From the NCBI RefSeq assembly GCF_014649915.1, contig NZ_BMTY01000012.1:130671-194670 (forward strand): 64,000 bases of DNA. The letters are read 5' to 3'. Below are positions 63,694 through 64,000 of this stretch, piece after piece. Positions within the stretch are counted from its first letter, which is position 1, and each line of letters opens with the position of its first letter. A program made the position numbers and the translations under genes. The notes under the pieces are model-generated. The model worked only from the letters and a program-made list of their open reading frames with translations, had not been told where the DNA came from and searched no databases. This DNA comes from Streptomyces toxytricini (GTDB lineage: Bacteria > Actinomycetota > Actinomycetes > Streptomycetales > Streptomycetaceae).

Positions 63694-63872
63694 AAAGGCG
63701 TGGTGCTGATTCACACGCTCAGACGTTGAAGCGGAACATTCAGCAAAGCGCTCTCGCCTGCGAAAACGTCGACTTCGCAGCCCATGTCCAGCACCCGTCC
63801 AGCACGGTGCCGGCTATCCGGCATGTCCAGCACGCTCAGCCACGGCGAAGGGAGCCGGCTCCGCCAAAGCCA

Positions 63873-63901
63873 TTGTGTACACATGGGACACTCGGTACGC
63901 T
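63873..63901 (+). promoter_or_regulatory. Promoter of the Phd/YefM antitoxin gene
   Basis: TTGTGT (63873-63878) and TACGCT (63896-63901) are separated by 17 bp. Transcription would begin at or just before the ATG at 63909, giving a leaderless or nearly leaderless message. Confidence 0.65.
63874..63883. promoter_or_regulatory. Autoregulatory operator TGTGTACACA
   Basis: Perfect 10-bp palindrome overlapping the -35 box, with the TGTACA-type core known for YefM/Phd operators. Binding here would block polymerase. Confidence 0.65.
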
Positions 63902-63908
63902 TGAGGGC

Positions 63909-64000
63909 ATGACGCAGCCACTGCCCATGGAGTCCATCCGCGACGTGCGTGCGCACCTGGCGGAGGTCGTCGATCGCGCCGACCGCGACGACGTGCCCAC
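63909..64000 (+). CDS. Phd/YefM-type antitoxin, N-terminal part (truncated by window end)
   Basis: Thirty codons are visible: MTQPLPMESIRDVRAHLAEVV followed by DRADRDDVPT. The ESIRDVRAHLAEVVDRA stretch is the DNA-binding N-terminal helix-strand unit of Phd/YefM antitoxins. The rest, and the toxin gene expected just downstream (RelE/YoeB, Doc or Fic type), are outside the window. The operator and promoter directly upstream fit an autoregulated toxin-antitoxin operon. Confidence 0.82.
   Translation, partial: MTQPLPMESIRDVRAHLAEVVDRADRDDVP

Larger units (their letters stand above)
63694..63908. other. Lower-G+C intergenic region before the antitoxin gene
   Basis: 215 bp with A+T content clearly above the rest of the window, especially 63700-63790. 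Apart from the antitoxin promoter at its right end I recognise nothing. An 81-codon minus-strand frame (63711-63956) runs through it but overlaps the antitoxin start and has no known match. Confidence 0.45.

Overview
The window is a G+C-rich (about 72-75% by eye) actinobacterial chromosome segment whose protein families, gene order, frequent GTG starts and 4-nt GTGA stop/start overlaps fit the genus Streptomyces. I see no rRNA, tRNA, insertion sequence, prophage or CRISPR array. Most of the window is conserved housekeeping sequence; the last kilobase looks more accessory.

Left part (119-21253): minus-strand extracytoplasmic stress cluster sigE - anti-sigma factor - htrA - tatB, interrupted by a 185-bp tandem repeat array between the anti-sigma gene and htrA. 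Then come an O-methyltransferase, a PAP2-like membrane protein, a DUF3117 protein, an enoyl-CoA hydratase, tag and a DivIVA-like protein, a folP2-type dihydropteroate synthase homologue, a LOG-type protein, dapE, two secreted proteins, dapC, a 7Fe ferredoxin, a GNAT/SirB1-like pair, a large peptidoglycan-binding-like membrane protein, and mshB of mycothiol synthesis with two small membrane proteins.

Middle (21666-39181): two complete oligopeptide ABC transporter operons of identical internal layout lie in tandem (substrate-binding lipoprotein, two permeases, two ATPases), separated by a double-GNAT gene. They are followed by typA and an LpqW-like lipoprotein. In S. coelicolor this neighbourhood contains bldK (a peptide importer needed for aerial growth), so one of the two operons is probably the bldK counterpart. 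From tatB to the lpqW-like gene, the order of marker genes follows Mycobacterium tuberculosis Rv1224 down to Rv1166/Rv1165.

Right part (39544-64000): a succinate dehydrogenase/fumarate reductase operon; a TPM-domain protein with a PspA homologue; a SpoIIE-type phosphatase and a separate HATPase protein; a Nudix hydrolase and a SPOR-like small protein; a GntR regulator; a DUF4190 protein; a secreted subtilase with a P domain; a threonine-synthase-like PLP enzyme; a PEP-mutase-family enzyme; an operon of two tandem esterase paralogues and a trypsin-like protease; a divergent MarR/SMP-30 pair with a central palindrome; DUF6000 and Uma2 genes; and, cut by the window end, a Phd/YefM-type antitoxin with a well-formed promoter-operator.

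Start sites were chosen from visible Shine-Dalgarno runs, from overlaps with upstream stops, or from a -10 box placed 6-7 nt before the start codon (putative leaderless genes). Many gene ends are marked by long, nearly perfect hairpins, which are listed. Comparisons with named genes of S. coelicolor and M. tuberculosis are from memory, not from a search.
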